From the NCBI RefSeq assembly GCF_000423185.1, contig NZ_AUHM01000029.1:1-64000 (forward strand): 64,000 bases of DNA, in the 5' to 3' direction. The position numbers were made by a program, and so were the translations under genes. This document shows, one piece after another, positions 55,201 through 63,655 of this stretch (position 1 is the first letter of the stretch; each line of letters opens with the position of its first letter). Source of the DNA: Inquilinus limosus DSM 16000 (GTDB lineage Bacteria > Pseudomonadota > Alphaproteobacteria > DSM-16000 > Inquilinaceae). The notes under the pieces are model-generated. The model made no database searches and was not told where the DNA came from. It saw nothing but the letters and a program-made list of their open reading frames with translations.

Positions 55201-57409
55201 CACCTTGGCCGCGGTCGATGAAGGCATCCTGCTGCTGACCGACTTCACCTCGCCGGACCCGACCGAGCATTACTTCGGCCGCCGCGCCCTCGGGGTCGAG
55301 ATGCGCGACGCCTATGGCAGGCTGATCATCAGCGACGGCCGCCGCGGCCAGGTCCGCAGCGGCGGCGACGCCGCGGCCCAGCAGATGGCCGGGCTGCCGA
55401 AGCGCTCCACCCGCACCGTCGCGCTCTACAGCGGCGTCCTGCCGGTCGGGGCGGACGGGCGCGTCTCCGTGCCGCTCGACCTGCCGGATTTCGACGGCGA
55501 GCTGCGGCTGATGGCCGTGGCCTGGACGCCGACCTCGCTCGGCGCCGCCTCCACCGCGATGAAGGTGCGCGACCCGGTGATCGCCGAGATCGGCGTGCCG
55601 CGCTTCCTGGCGCCGGGCGACCAGGCGCAGCTGGCCTTCTCGCTGCGCAACCTGTCCGGCCCGGCCGGCGACTATGGCGTCCACGTCGCGGCCGAAGGTC
55701 CGCTCTCGATCGCCGGCCCGGCGGACTTCACCGAGACGGTGGCGACGGGCACCGAGGCGCGCCGGGCGATCCCGCTGACGGCCACCGCCACCGGCGTCGG
55801 CAAGATCCGGATCAGCGTGACCGGTCCCGATGGCTTCCGGCGCGACCGCGACTGGGACCTGTCGGTCCGCCCGGCCCAGGCCCTGACCACGGAACGGGTT
55901 GCCAATATCGTCCGGCCGGGCCAGTCGGTGGTGCTGAACGCCGACCTCGTGAAGGGTTTCCTGCCCGACACGGTGCAGGTCTTCGCCAGCTTCTCCACCC
56001 GCCCGACCTTCGATATCCCGGGCCTCCTGAAGGCGCTGGACGAGTACCCCTATGGCTGTGTCGAGCAGACCACCAGCCGGGCGCTGCCGCTGCTCTACGT
56101 CTCCAAGGTGGCGGAGAAGGTCGACACCGGCTTCCGGCCGGACGATGTCCATCGCCGGGTGCAGGGCGCGATCGACCGGATCATGACGGCGCAGCAGCCG
56201 GGCGGCGGCTTCGGCATGTGGTCGCCCTTCGGCAACGCCAATCCCTGGCTCTCCGCCTATGCGCTCGACTTCCTGACCCGGGCGCGGGCCGAAGGCGGCT
56301 ACCGCATCCCGGAACGGGCCTATCAGCGCGGCATCAGGTTCCTGTCGAACTACCTCGACTGGTTCGAGGCGCGCTCGGAATGCACCCCGGCCAGCGCCTA
56401 TGCGCTGTACGTGGTGTCCCGCGCCGGCGGCGGCGATGTCGGCACCATGCGCTACTACGTCGACAACTGCCTGCCGAAGTACCAGACGCCGGTGTCGCAG
56501 GCGCAGATCGCCGCGGCGGCCGCCCAGTTCGGCGACACGGCGCGCACCGCCAAGGCCTTCGCCGCGGCGACCTCGACCGTGCGGCCGGCCAATTTCTACG
56601 GCGACTACGGCTCGCCGCTGCGCGACCACGCCGCCATCGCGGCGCTGCTGCACGAGGCCAAGCAGCCGCAGGAGCAGGTGCTGCAGCAGGTCGACATCGC
56701 CGCCGACCTGTTCGCCAGGGACCGGTGGTGGAGCACCCAGGACATGACCTGGATGCTGATCGCGGCCGACGCGGCGCTGGACGACGCCAAGCCGCTGTCG
56801 CTCGACGTCGCCGGCCGGCCGGTGGCGGATCCGGGCACCATCTGGCGGTTCAATCCCGAGGCCGCGGACCTCGCCGCCGGCATCCCGGTCAAGAACACAG
56901 GCGACGGGCCGATGCGGCAGGTGCTGACGGTCCGCGGCGTGCCCTCGGCGCCGCTGCCGGCGGGCGGCGACGGGTTCGAGATCACCCGCACCTATCTTGA
57001 CCGCGACGGCCGGCCCTTCGATCCGGCGAAGACGGCCGTGAAGCAGGGCGACCTCGTCGCCGTGCTGCTGCGCGGCCGCGCCACCGACGACCTGGACCAC
57101 CAGGCGCTGGTGGTCGACCTGCTGCCGGCGGGGCTGGAGATCGAGAATCCCTCGGTCGGCAAGGGCGCCCAGCTCGGCGACATCGCCGACACGCTGTCGG
57201 ACACGCAGCATGTCGAGATGCGTGACGACCGCTACGTCGCGGCGATCGACCTCGGCAGCGACAGCCGGTACTTCGCGGTGGCCTATCTCGCCCGCGCCGT
57301 GACCCCGGGCCGCTTCGCCCTGCCGGCGCCCTATGTCGAGGACATGTACCGCCCGCAATACAACGCCCGCGGCGGCTTCGGCACGCTGACGATCGAGGCG
57401 CGGAAGTAA
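52205..57409 (+). CDS. bacterial alpha-2-macroglobulin (YfhM-like)
   Basis: This 1,734-residue periplasmic protease trap has a Sec signal peptide without a lipobox. An N-terminal helical/TPR-like region (residues ~30-180) is followed by MG-type beta domains with the RGVYRPGETVHLTTLLRN segment. The bait-like region precedes the macroglobulin complement domain. The thioester motif YGCVEQTTSRALPLLYV places Cys1285 and Gln1288 as the reactive pair. The alpha-toroid domain (RIMTAQQPGGGFGMW) and receptor-like C-terminal domain follow. E. coli YfhM is a lipoprotein encoded beside pbpC; here there is neither lipobox nor adjacent PBP1C. A role in trapping attacking proteases is inferred from the family. 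Confidence 0.93.
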   Translation: MALKLRFATLAAAAALFAATLAMPPIAAAYQAPGLAAAAAAFAKRLEQQASSVPPAQWADLKTLQSLAADAVKGERWDDAVTAFQLILGRRPNDAGAWYGLAQALQQTEPYSQNALSAAYAAYSNAGTDKLRGAALILLAQSLERQDKGREAIKVAAEGAQLAPTADNAEYAANLREQYGFRVTSTYVQNDRDAPQLCADFSDPIVDGRTVRYSDYVRIEPSVPVEVIPSDRQLCIEGVSFGQTYTVTLLAGIKSVDGDTLTADDSFDLTVEDRPASVVFRGSAYVLPKGGEGTVPLTTVNISEVKLRLLRINDRNLIDQVAQGRIGQMLESYDVDSLAQDTGEEVWSGTMPVENETNKAMVTGVPMDTLLPQPKPGVYLLSALDAKADEDSYQTPGTQWIVVTDLGLATFSGQQGLTVAARSLSSAKAQPGIKLALIARNNAVLGEAETDAGGLAVFPAGIMAGQGGNRPAAVYAYGSGDFTFLELTGPAFDLSDRGVSGRPEPGPLDAFLYPERGVYRPGETVHLTTLLRNERAAAIDGVPLTIRISRPDGVEARVQQVTDQGGGSYSLDVPLADSAYTGTWTAEAYVDPKGQAIGSTVFQVEDFVPARIRVDLKTEAKDLRVNKPAVVTIDAQFLYGAPAADLATEASLTLRQAATPFPDYADYRFGLVQDAFSPRTRPITTPATDAAGQSRVDILLDGLPDTTVPLEAELRTAVFDSSGRTANETMVLPVRQEHPWIGVKPLFSGSLQEGAEARFEVIGLDAGGRPAALRGLRWDLVEEIHDYQWYSTDGRWDYKVVTRDRKVADGTVDVAPNAPAAIRQAVGWGNFRLDVYDPQGGGATSARFYAGWWVSEDPNPTPDKLTVALDRTSYRAGDTAKVRIEPPFAGDVLLFIANDRVLETRDISVPADGATVEIPVSSDWGSGAYVLATAFRPSGEGGQRRHGPGRAVGVAWFGIDVTERVLGVSIDAPAEIRPNQRLDLPLTVTGVPQGQGAWVTLAAVDEGILLLTDFTSPDPTEHYFGRRALGVEMRDAYGRLIISDGRRGQVRSGGDAAAQQMAGLPKRSTRTVALYSGVLPVGADGRVSVPLDLPDFDGELRLMAVAWTPTSLGAASTAMKVRDPVIAEIGVPRFLAPGDQAQLAFSLRNLSGPAGDYGVHVAAEGPLSIAGPADFTETVATGTEARRAIPLTATATGVGKIRISVTGPDGFRRDRDWDLSVRPAQALTTERVANIVRPGQSVVLNADLVKGFLPDTVQVFASFSTRPTFDIPGLLKALDEYPYGCVEQTTSRALPLLYVSKVAEKVDTGFRPDDVHRRVQGAIDRIMTAQQPGGGFGMWSPFGNANPWLSAYALDFLTRARAEGGYRIPERAYQRGIRFLSNYLDWFEARSECTPASAYALYVVSRAGGGDVGTMRYYVDNCLPKYQTPVSQAQIAAAAAQFGDTARTAKAFAAATSTVRPANFYGDYGSPLRDHAAIAALLHEAKQPQEQVLQQVDIAADLFARDRWWSTQDMTWMLIAADAALDDAKPLSLDVAGRPVADPGTIWRFNPEAADLAAGIPVKNTGDGPMRQVLTVRGVPSAPLPAGGDGFEITRTYLDRDGRPFDPAKTAVKQGDLVAVLLRGRATDDLDHQALVVDLLPAGLEIENPSVGKGAQLGDIADTLSDTQHVEMRDDRYVAAIDLGSDSRYFAVAYLARAVTPGRFALPAPYVEDMYRPQYNARGGFGTLTIEARK

Positions 57410-57474
57410 AGGGGAGGGGCCGCTCCCCCCTCCGTCAAGCAGGCCCCCTCGGACCTGTCCGAGGGGCTCTGCCG

Positions 57475-58434
57475 TTACCCTTCGGTCGCGGCGGCCACGA
57501 ATGCGGCGAGCTCCCGTCCGAACCGGGCCGGCTCCTCGTAGAAGGGGCTGTGCCCGCTCTCCGCATAGACCGAGAGGCGGCTGCCCGGGTGCAGCGCCTT
57601 GATCCGCTCCGACATGGCCAGACGGACCAGCCGGTCATGCGCCCCGTGCGTCAGCAGGATCGGGCCGGCATAGGCCTGGAAGACGGGTTCGAGATCGGTC
57701 GTCGCGGTCCGGACGAAGCCCTCGTTCACGGCGCGCGCCGTCATGCCGTTGACCACCAGCATGCGCTGGAATTCGACGTCCGTCGGCGGCTGGTGGAAGC
57801 AGGCGGCGAGGAACTCGGCCGTCGCCGCCACCCGCTCCGCCAGATCGTGCGAGGTGGTGGTGCGGGTGAAGGTGCCCGCCGACGGGGTGAGCAGATCGGG
57901 CGATAGCCTGGTGACGGCATCGACCAGGTTGATCCCCGCGACCTTCGCCCCGCCATGTTTCCGGAGATACGCGCCAGCCACATAGCCGCCGAGCGACCAG
58001 CCCACCAGCACGGGACGGCGGAGCTTCGCGCCGGCGATCACGGCGGCCACGTCATCCGCCCATCGGTCGGCGTCGGAATAGGCGTCGAGCGCGCCGGGCT
58101 TGTCCGAATCCCCGTGGCCGCGAAGGTCGAACCGGACCAGGCGGAAGCCCGCCAAGGCCGGGTCGGCGAACTGCTTGTCCCAGCTCAGCCGGCTCTGGCG
58201 CAGGCCGTGGATGAACAGGATCTCCGGCACCTGCGGGTCGCCCTGGGCCTCGCCCGCCAGCATCGTGCCGTCGGCCGACCGGACGGAGAACGGCTCGCGC
58301 GTCGCCGTGGGGCCTCCCGCGGCCGGGCCGGTCCCCGCCGCGACGGCAAAGGCGGTTCTTGCCTGGACGGCCAGAGCGGTGAGGCCGACCGCGCCGGCCA
58401 GGAATCTGCGTCGTGAACGATCCATGGGTGCCAT
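57475..58434 (-). CDS. Tat-exported alpha/beta hydrolase
   Basis: This 319-residue alpha/beta hydrolase has a twin-arginine signal (DRSRRRFLAGAVG) and Ala-rich core. The fold shows ILFIHGLRQSRLSWDKQF (oxyanion), the acid region FDLRGHGDSDKPG, nucleophile elbow LVGWSLGGYVAGAYL (Ser near residue 147) and the catalytic His in YAESGHSPFYEEPARF. The pattern fits peroxidase/esterase-like hydrolases such as the AB_hydrolase_1 group. It is divergent from the TetR gene and likely repressed by it. The substrate is unknown. Confidence 0.87.
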   Translation of the reverse strand: MAPMDRSRRRFLAGAVGLTALAVQARTAFAVAAGTGPAAGGPTATREPFSVRSADGTMLAGEAQGDPQVPEILFIHGLRQSRLSWDKQFADPALAGFRLVRFDLRGHGDSDKPGALDAYSDADRWADDVAAVIAGAKLRRPVLVGWSLGGYVAGAYLRKHGGAKVAGINLVDAVTRLSPDLLTPSAGTFTRTTTSHDLAERVAATAEFLAACFHQPPTDVEFQRMLVVNGMTARAVNEGFVRTATTDLEPVFQAYAGPILLTHGAHDRLVRLAMSERIKALHPGSRLSVYAESGHSPFYEEPARFGRELAAFVAAATEG

Positions 58435-58443
58435 CCGTGTTGT

Positions 58444-58496
58444 TTAGTATTCACTAATCAACTGGCTTGACGCCGCCTGTCAAGGCGTTGTTTAGT
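58444..58496. promoter_or_regulatory. hydrolase/TetR intergenic operator-promoter region
   Basis: TTAGT-ATTC-ACTAA (58444-58457) is a 5-bp inverted repeat beside the hydrolase start, and a related GTTTAGTGA lies at 58490-58498 beside the TetR start. On the forward strand TTGACG (58467-58472) is followed after 18 bases by TTTAGT (58491-58496), a possible promoter overlapping the second box. If used, the tetR mRNA would be nearly leaderless. The 69-base gap leaves little room for separate regulation. Confidence 0.45.
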
Positions 58497-58503
58497 GACT
58501 GCT

Positions 58504-59115
58504 ATGGAACCGGATGAGAAATCGCGCGGCGGTCGGCCGTGGAGCTTCGATCGGGACAAGGCGGTCGACACCGCCATGCGGCTGTTCTGGCGGCACGGCT
58601 ATGAAGGGGTGTCGGTCGGCGACCTGACCAAGGCGATCGGGATCGCGCCGCCCAGCCTCTACGCTGCCTTCGGCAGCAAGGCCGGGCTCTATCGGGAAGC
58701 GCTGGCCCGCTACGAGCAGGGGATCGGTGCGTTCGACGCCACCCCCGTCGGCTCGGCGACCTCGCTGGCGGAGGCGGTGCGGCTGCTGCTCGAGGCGGCG
58801 GTCCGGGCCGTCACCCATCCCGACCGTGAGCGGGGCTGCATGATCTCCAGCGGCATGATCGCCTGCCATCCGGAGCACGCCGGGCTCGCCCGCGATCTGG
58901 CCGCGCGGCGCGACGCCATGCGCGAGAGGATCGCTCATGCCCTCCAGCCCTTTGCCGGCGCGGACGAGGTGCGCCGCCTGGCCCGACATCTGGCGGCCGT
59001 CATGCAGGGCATCTCGATCCAGGCGCGGGACGGGGCGAGCCTGGCGGAGCTGCAGGAGATCGTCGAGGACGTCGTTTCGGGAGTCGCGGCGCGGCTTTCC
59101 TCGCGGATCGGCTAG
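58504..59115 (+). CDS. TetR-family transcriptional regulator
   Basis: This 203-residue regulator has the N-terminal helix-turn-helix AVDTAMRLFWRHGYEGVSVGDLTKAIGIAPPSLYAAFGSKAGLYREAL (residues ~20-67). The helical ligand domain contains RGCMISSGMIACHPEH, a pattern common in the AcrR/CgmR-like branch with a cysteine near the ligand pocket. It is divergent from the exported hydrolase gene and presumably represses it. ATG 58504 is used; the in-frame GTG at 58495 overlaps the promoter element. No convincing Shine-Dalgarno sequence lies upstream. Confidence 0.92.
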   Translation: MEPDEKSRGGRPWSFDRDKAVDTAMRLFWRHGYEGVSVGDLTKAIGIAPPSLYAAFGSKAGLYREALARYEQGIGAFDATPVGSATSLAEAVRLLLEAAVRAVTHPDRERGCMISSGMIACHPEHAGLARDLAARRDAMRERIAHALQPFAGADEVRRLARHLAAVMQGISIQARDGASLAELQEIVEDVVSGVAARLSSRIG

Positions 59116-59213
59116 GTATCGGCACTACCGGAATTCGCCTGGACCGGCTTAACCGGCCCGTCACGGTCCGCTGCTAGGATCCCCGTCCGATCCCTCGCCA
59201 TGAGACGCCGATC

Positions 59214-61499
59214 ATGACTTCCGGCAGCCGCCGCCAATTCCTGAAGTCCGGGCTCGCCGCCGCGGCCGCGATGGCCGTGCCGGCCAGCATTCGCGAAGCG
59301 CTGGCGATTCCCGCCCGGGTCGTCACCGGAACCCTGCGCGATGTCGAGCACATCGTCGTGCTGATGCAGGAGAACCGGTCCTTCGATCACTATTTCGGCA
59401 CGCTGAACGGCGTTCGCGGCTTCGGCGACCCGCGCCCCGTGCCGCTGCCGAGCGGCCGGCCGGTCTGGTACCAGAGCGTCGGCCGCAACGGCGCCAGCCG
59501 CGTCGGCTACGACAATGTCGGCTGGGACCACTGGCACGAGCGGGAGCGCTGGTACGAGGGCGATCCCAAGGCCCAGGCCCGGCTCGACTATGTCCTGCCG
59601 TTCCGGCTCGACACCGGCAGCACCAGCGCCCAGCACATGGACGGCACCGACCACAGCTGGAAGCTCGACCAGTCGCTGTGGAAGACCTGGGACAGCTGGG
59701 TGCCGCTGAAGAGCCGGATGTCGATGGGCTATTACGACACCGCGGCCGATCTGCCCTTCTACCGCCATCTGGCGGACGCGTTCACCATCTGCGACGCCAA
59801 CCACTGCTCGATCTTCACCAACACCGAGCCGAACCGGCAGTATTTCACCAGCGGCGCCAGCGTCTACACCCTGACCGGCCGGGATCCGAAGAACCCGAAG
59901 CGCCGGCTGAAGGGCCAGGAGTTGGACAACAACTGGACCGGCGACATGGACCTGGACGAGCCGTGGGAGGGCCTCGCCTGGGAAGCCTATGCCGAGACGC
60001 TGGAGAAACACGGGATCGACTGGCGGGTCTACCAAGCCTACTCCAACTATGGCTGCAACTCGCTGGCCTATCACCGCGCCTTCCGCAAGCTCGACAAGAC
60101 CTCCGACCTCTATCGCCGCGGCCGCGCCTATGTCGGGCCCAAGCTGGCCTCGAACGAAGATCCCTACGACGCCGTCCTGGCGCGCGCGATCGCCGAGGAC
60201 GTCCGGGCCGACCGGCTGCCGCAGGTGTCCTGGGTGATCTGCCCCGACGCCTATTGCGAGCACCCCACCGCGTCTCCCGCTGCCGGCCAGGCGCTGGTCG
60301 ACAAGATCCTCGAGGCGCTGACCAGCAACCCGAAGGTCTGGGCCAAGACCGTCCTGATCGTGAACTACGACGAGAATGACGGCTTCTTCGACCATGTGCC
60401 GGCGCCGGTGCCGCCGGTGAACACCCGCTTCTACGGCTATCAGGGCCGCAGCACGGTTCCGGTCGGGGATGAAAACTACAACGGCGTGCCGATCGGCCTC
60501 GGGCCCCGGGTGCCGATGCTGGTGGTCTCGCCCTGGAGCAAGGGCGGATGGGTCTGCTCCCAGCTGTTCGACCACACCTCGGTGCTGCAGTTCATCGAGC
60601 GGCGCTTCGGCGTGCCCTGCGCCCATATTTCGCCCTGGCGCCGGGCCGTCTGCGGCGACCTGACCGCGGCCTTTGATTTCCGCACCCCCGATGCCGTGCT
60701 GCCGCCCCTGCCCGACACGCGCCGCTACAAGGCCGTGGCCGACGCTGCCGCCGGCCGGCCCGGGCCGGTGCCGCCCGTGACGCCGTCGCTGCCGGTCCAG
60801 CAGCAGGGCCAGCGCCGCGCCCGGCCTCTGCCCTATCGGCTCTATGCCCATGGCCGGGTCGACCCGGACGGGCGAAGGGTCTGGATCGATTTCGCCAATG
60901 CCGGGACCGCCGGCGCCTGCTTCATCGTCTATGCCAATGGCGGCGCGACCTTCGACGAGGCGGGCAAGCCCTATGAGCCGGACGACACCGTGTTTCCGGA
61001 CCGGCCGATGCCGCCGACCGCCGACCGGCGCGGGCCGTGGCAATACACGGTCGGGGCCGGCGACACTCTGTCGGACAGCTGGACGCCGGACCACGGCCGC
61101 AGCTACGACCTGTCCGTCTATGGGCCGAACGGCATGCTGAACCGGTTCAAGGGCCGCCTCACCCCGATCCTGTCGGGCGCCGCGCGGCCCGAGGTGCGGC
61201 TGATGCAGGACAGCGTGAACGGCGACGTGACGCTGCTGCTGAGCAATACCGGCTTCCGGCCCTGCACCCTGACCGTCGCCAACGGCTACGGCGCCGAGCC
61301 GTCGCGGCGCCACACTCTCCGGCCGGGCGCCCTGGTCCGCGACCGCTGGTCGCTGCGCTCCAGCTCCGGCTGGTTCGACCTGAGCGTCACGGCGGGAACC
61401 GGGGACGGCTTCCTCCGCCGCTTCGCCGGCCATGTCGAGACCGGCCGCCCGGGCTTGACCGACCCGAAGATCGGCGGCCCCGCCGTCGAGACGGTCTAG
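59214..61499 (+). CDS. plcC: phosphocholine-specific phospholipase C, Tat-exported
   Basis: This 761-residue phospholipase of the PlcH/PlcN type hydrolyses phosphatidylcholine-like lipids. The twin-arginine signal is SRRQFLKSGLAAAAAMAVPA. The catalytic acid-phosphatase-superfamily core starts at VEHIVVLMQENRSFDHYFG near residue 45 and includes IVNYDENDGFFDH. Two C-terminal DUF756-type beta domains (PLPYRLYAHGRVDPDGRRVWIDFANAG and the later LLLSNTGFRPCTLTVANGYG) are typical of the family. Length matches Pseudomonas PlcN. It stands alone, with no pho box that I can identify. Release of phosphate from lipids would fit with the polyphosphate genes elsewhere, but that link is only conceptual. Confidence 0.93.
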   Translation: MTSGSRRQFLKSGLAAAAAMAVPASIREALAIPARVVTGTLRDVEHIVVLMQENRSFDHYFGTLNGVRGFGDPRPVPLPSGRPVWYQSVGRNGASRVGYDNVGWDHWHERERWYEGDPKAQARLDYVLPFRLDTGSTSAQHMDGTDHSWKLDQSLWKTWDSWVPLKSRMSMGYYDTAADLPFYRHLADAFTICDANHCSIFTNTEPNRQYFTSGASVYTLTGRDPKNPKRRLKGQELDNNWTGDMDLDEPWEGLAWEAYAETLEKHGIDWRVYQAYSNYGCNSLAYHRAFRKLDKTSDLYRRGRAYVGPKLASNEDPYDAVLARAIAEDVRADRLPQVSWVICPDAYCEHPTASPAAGQALVDKILEALTSNPKVWAKTVLIVNYDENDGFFDHVPAPVPPVNTRFYGYQGRSTVPVGDENYNGVPIGLGPRVPMLVVSPWSKGGWVCSQLFDHTSVLQFIERRFGVPCAHISPWRRAVCGDLTAAFDFRTPDAVLPPLPDTRRYKAVADAAAGRPGPVPPVTPSLPVQQQGQRRARPLPYRLYAHGRVDPDGRRVWIDFANAGTAGACFIVYANGGATFDEAGKPYEPDDTVFPDRPMPPTADRRGPWQYTVGAGDTLSDSWTPDHGRSYDLSVYGPNGMLNRFKGRLTPILSGAARPEVRLMQDSVNGDVTLLLSNTGFRPCTLTVANGYGAEPSRRHTLRPGALVRDRWSLRSSSGWFDLSVTAGTGDGFLRRFAGHVETGRPGLTDPKIGGPAVETV

Positions 61500-61582
61500 G
61501 AAGATGCGGTCGCGGCGCTGTCCGGCGCCGCGGCCGCATCGCGAGACGAGCGGAAAGCAGATCGTGGGCGGATCGGCTGCAG

Positions 61583-62500
61583 CTAGGCCGATACGCCCTC
61601 GTCATTCCGGCCGATCCCGATCCGGCTCATCCGCTCGGCCGCCAGCGCGATGAAGGCCTTGACCAGCGGCGAGAGGTGCTGGCCGCTCGGATAGACGGCA
61701 TGGACTCCGCCGGCCGGCGTCGTATGGTCGGCCAGCACGCGGCGCAGCCGCCCGTCCCGGATCGGGGTCTCGGCGATCCCGAGGGGCAGCCGGGCGATCC
61801 CGCAACCCGCGATCGCGGCGGCGAGCACCGCCTGCATCTCGTTCGCGGCGAAGCGTCCGGACACCATGATTGTCTCCCGGCCGTCCGGCCCGTCCAGCAC
61901 CCAGGATGCGCCGGCGGCCGACGGGCCGGCGATGACGCAGTCATGGCCGGCGAGATCCGGCGGCGAGGCCGGCTCGCCCCGGCGCGCGAGATAGTCCGGG
62001 CTGGCACACAGGATCCGATGTGTGGTGCCGAGCCTGCGGGCGATCAGCGTGGAATCCGGCAGGATCCCGGTCCGGAAGGCGAGGTCGATGCCGTTCTCGA
62101 CCAGGTTCAGCCTCTCGTCGGTGAGGCGCAGTTCGACCCTGGTCTTCGGATAGGCCGTCAGAAAGTCGAACACCATGGCGGCCAGGGGACCGCCGAAGCC
62201 GACGGGGGCCGAGATGCGGATCGTCCCCGATGGCTCCGCCCTTGCTTCCGCCAGCTTGAGATTCGCATCCTCGATCGTCCGCAGGGCTTGGCTGCTCTGC
62301 TCGTAGTAGAGGCGCCCCGCATCCGTCAGGCCGAGGCTGCGCGTCGTCCGCTGCAGCAGCCGCACGCCGACGGCCTGCTCCAGCGCGGCGACGCGGCGGC
62401 TGACCGTCGTCTTGGGCATGCCCAGCAGCCGCGCGGCCGCGGTGAAGCTGCCGGACTCGACGACGCGGGCGAACACCAGGATGTCGTTGAGATCGAGCAT
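61583..62500 (-). CDS. LysR-family transcriptional regulator
   Basis: This 305-residue LTTR has the N-terminal winged helix (ILVFARVVESGSFTAAARLLGMPKTTVSRRVAALEQAVGVRLLQRTTR). A periplasmic-binding-protein-like effector domain follows (IRISAPVGFGGPLAAMVFDFLTAYPKTRVELRL, then FVENGIDLAFRTG-type core). The subfamily resembles regulators that control a divergent oxidoreductase. It is transcribed away from the NmrA-like gene with 100 bases between the starts, the usual arrangement of an LTTR and its target. Effector unknown. Confidence 0.93.
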   Translation of the reverse strand: MLDLNDILVFARVVESGSFTAAARLLGMPKTTVSRRVAALEQAVGVRLLQRTTRSLGLTDAGRLYYEQSSQALRTIEDANLKLAEARAEPSGTIRISAPVGFGGPLAAMVFDFLTAYPKTRVELRLTDERLNLVENGIDLAFRTGILPDSTLIARRLGTTHRILCASPDYLARRGEPASPPDLAGHDCVIAGPSAAGASWVLDGPDGRETIMVSGRFAANEMQAVLAAAIAGCGIARLPLGIAETPIRDGRLRRVLADHTTPAGGVHAVYPSGQHLSPLVKAFIALAAERMSRIGIGRNDEGVSA

Positions 62501-62600
62501 TGTGTGCGCCTGCGGGACAGCGTTTCCCGATTATCGCCCATTACGGGCCAATGCGGGAACCCCCAACTCTGCTTCGTTGGAAACCAAGGGAAGCAGACCC

Positions 62601-63485
62601 ATGACCACCAAACGGAACGTCCTCGTGACCGGCGCCACGGGCCAGCAGGGAGGTGCCGTCGCGCGCGGCCTGCTGTCGCGGGGCCACCGTGTCAGGGCGG
62701 TGACCCGCAAGCCGGACGGCGATGCCGCGCGGCGCCTGGCGTCCGCCGGCGTCGAGATCGTGGCCGGCGATCTCGGCGATGCGGCCTCCATTCGGCAGGC
62801 CGCCGGCGGCGTCGACACGATGTTCCTGATGACTGACGCCTACGAGGCCGGGCCGGCGGAGGAGACCCGCCAGGGCATCCTGGCTGCCGATGCCGCGAAG
62901 GCCGCCGGAATCGGGCACCTGATCTACTCCTCGGTCGCCAGCGCCGACCGGAAGACCGGCATCCCGCATTTCGAAAGCAAGTATCTCGTCGAAAAGCACA
63001 TCGCCGGGCTCGGCATTCCCTACACCATCAGCGCGCCGGTCGCGTTCATGGAGAATGCCGTCGCGCCATGGGCGATCGACGGGCTGCGCCAGGGGGCGCA
63101 CGCCTTCGCCCTGCCGCCCGGGCGCGCGATCCAGCTGGTGGCCGTCGCGGATATCGGGGCGTTCGTCGCCGCCCTGGCGGAGCGGCGCGATCAGGTGTTC
63201 GGAAAGCGCTTCGACATCGCCGGTGACGAGCTGATCGGCGAGGCGCAGGCGACGGTCCTGTCGCAGGCCATCGGCCGCCCGATCGCGTATCGGGAAATCC
63301 CGGTCGCCGTGATGCGCCAGCAGAGCGAGGACGCGGCGCTCATGTTCGAATGGTTCGATCGGGTCGGCTATTCCGCCGACATCGCCGCGCTGCGGCGGGA
63401 CTTCCCCGAGATCCGCTGGCACAGCTTCGCCGATTGGGCGCGCGCATTCGACTGGAGCGTGCTGGATCGGACGCCGTCCGCCTGA
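62601..63485 (+). CDS. NmrA-like NAD(P)-binding protein
   Basis: This 294-residue atypical short-chain dehydrogenase has an N-terminal Rossmann fold with VLVTGATGQQGGAVARGLLSRGH (residues ~7-29). IVAGDLGDAASIRQA and HLIYSSVASADRKTGIPHFESKYLVEKHI follow, where the usual catalytic Tyr/Lys pair is shifted as in NmrA/HSCARG proteins that sense NADPH/NADP. AAGGGAAG lies before ATG 62601. It is divergent from the LysR gene and probably its target. It may be a quinone or nitro-compound reductase-like protein or a redox sensor. Confidence 0.88.
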   Translation: MTTKRNVLVTGATGQQGGAVARGLLSRGHRVRAVTRKPDGDAARRLASAGVEIVAGDLGDAASIRQAAGGVDTMFLMTDAYEAGPAEETRQGILAADAAKAAGIGHLIYSSVASADRKTGIPHFESKYLVEKHIAGLGIPYTISAPVAFMENAVAPWAIDGLRQGAHAFALPPGRAIQLVAVADIGAFVAALAERRDQVFGKRFDIAGDELIGEAQATVLSQAIGRPIAYREIPVAVMRQQSEDAALMFEWFDRVGYSADIAALRRDFPEIRWHSFADWARAFDWSVLDRTPSA

Positions 63486-63506
63486 GTGGAGCCCCAGCCG
63501 TCCCAC

Positions 63507-63655
63507 CGTCATGCGAGGAGGCGAGGCCGACAAAGCGATCCATCGATCCGCATGATCCGCGCCACGATGGCTTCGCCGCGCTCGCAATGGCGGGTTTGGG
63601 GGGCGGCCCTCGCCATCCCGTCATCGCGAGCCCCCGCAGGGGCGTGGCGATCCAG
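63507..63655. repeat. degenerate GTCATGCGAG/GCGATCC palindromic repeats
   Basis: CGTCATGCGAGGAGGCGAGGCCGACAAAGCGATCC, a reverse arm ATGGCTTCGCCGCGCTCGCAATGGCG (63567-63592) and a further GTCATCGCGAGC...GGCGTGGCGATCCAG block (63620-63655) represent at least one full and one partial copy of the family at 43099-43181. The copies are more diverged than the one between trpF and trpB. Confidence 0.65.

Noticed and set aside
52130..57358. A 1,742-codon open frame antisense to the alpha-2-macroglobulin gene
   Set aside because: It mirrors the codon periodicity of the sense gene in very GC-rich DNA, has His/Arg/Gly/Val-rich low-complexity content, and shows no recognisable domain. The sense frame has clear family motifs throughout.
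62551..62575. GGAAC followed by CGTT between the LysR and NmrA-like genes as an EcfG promoter
   Set aside because: The spacer is 14 bases, outside the 16-17 expected for EcfG promoters.
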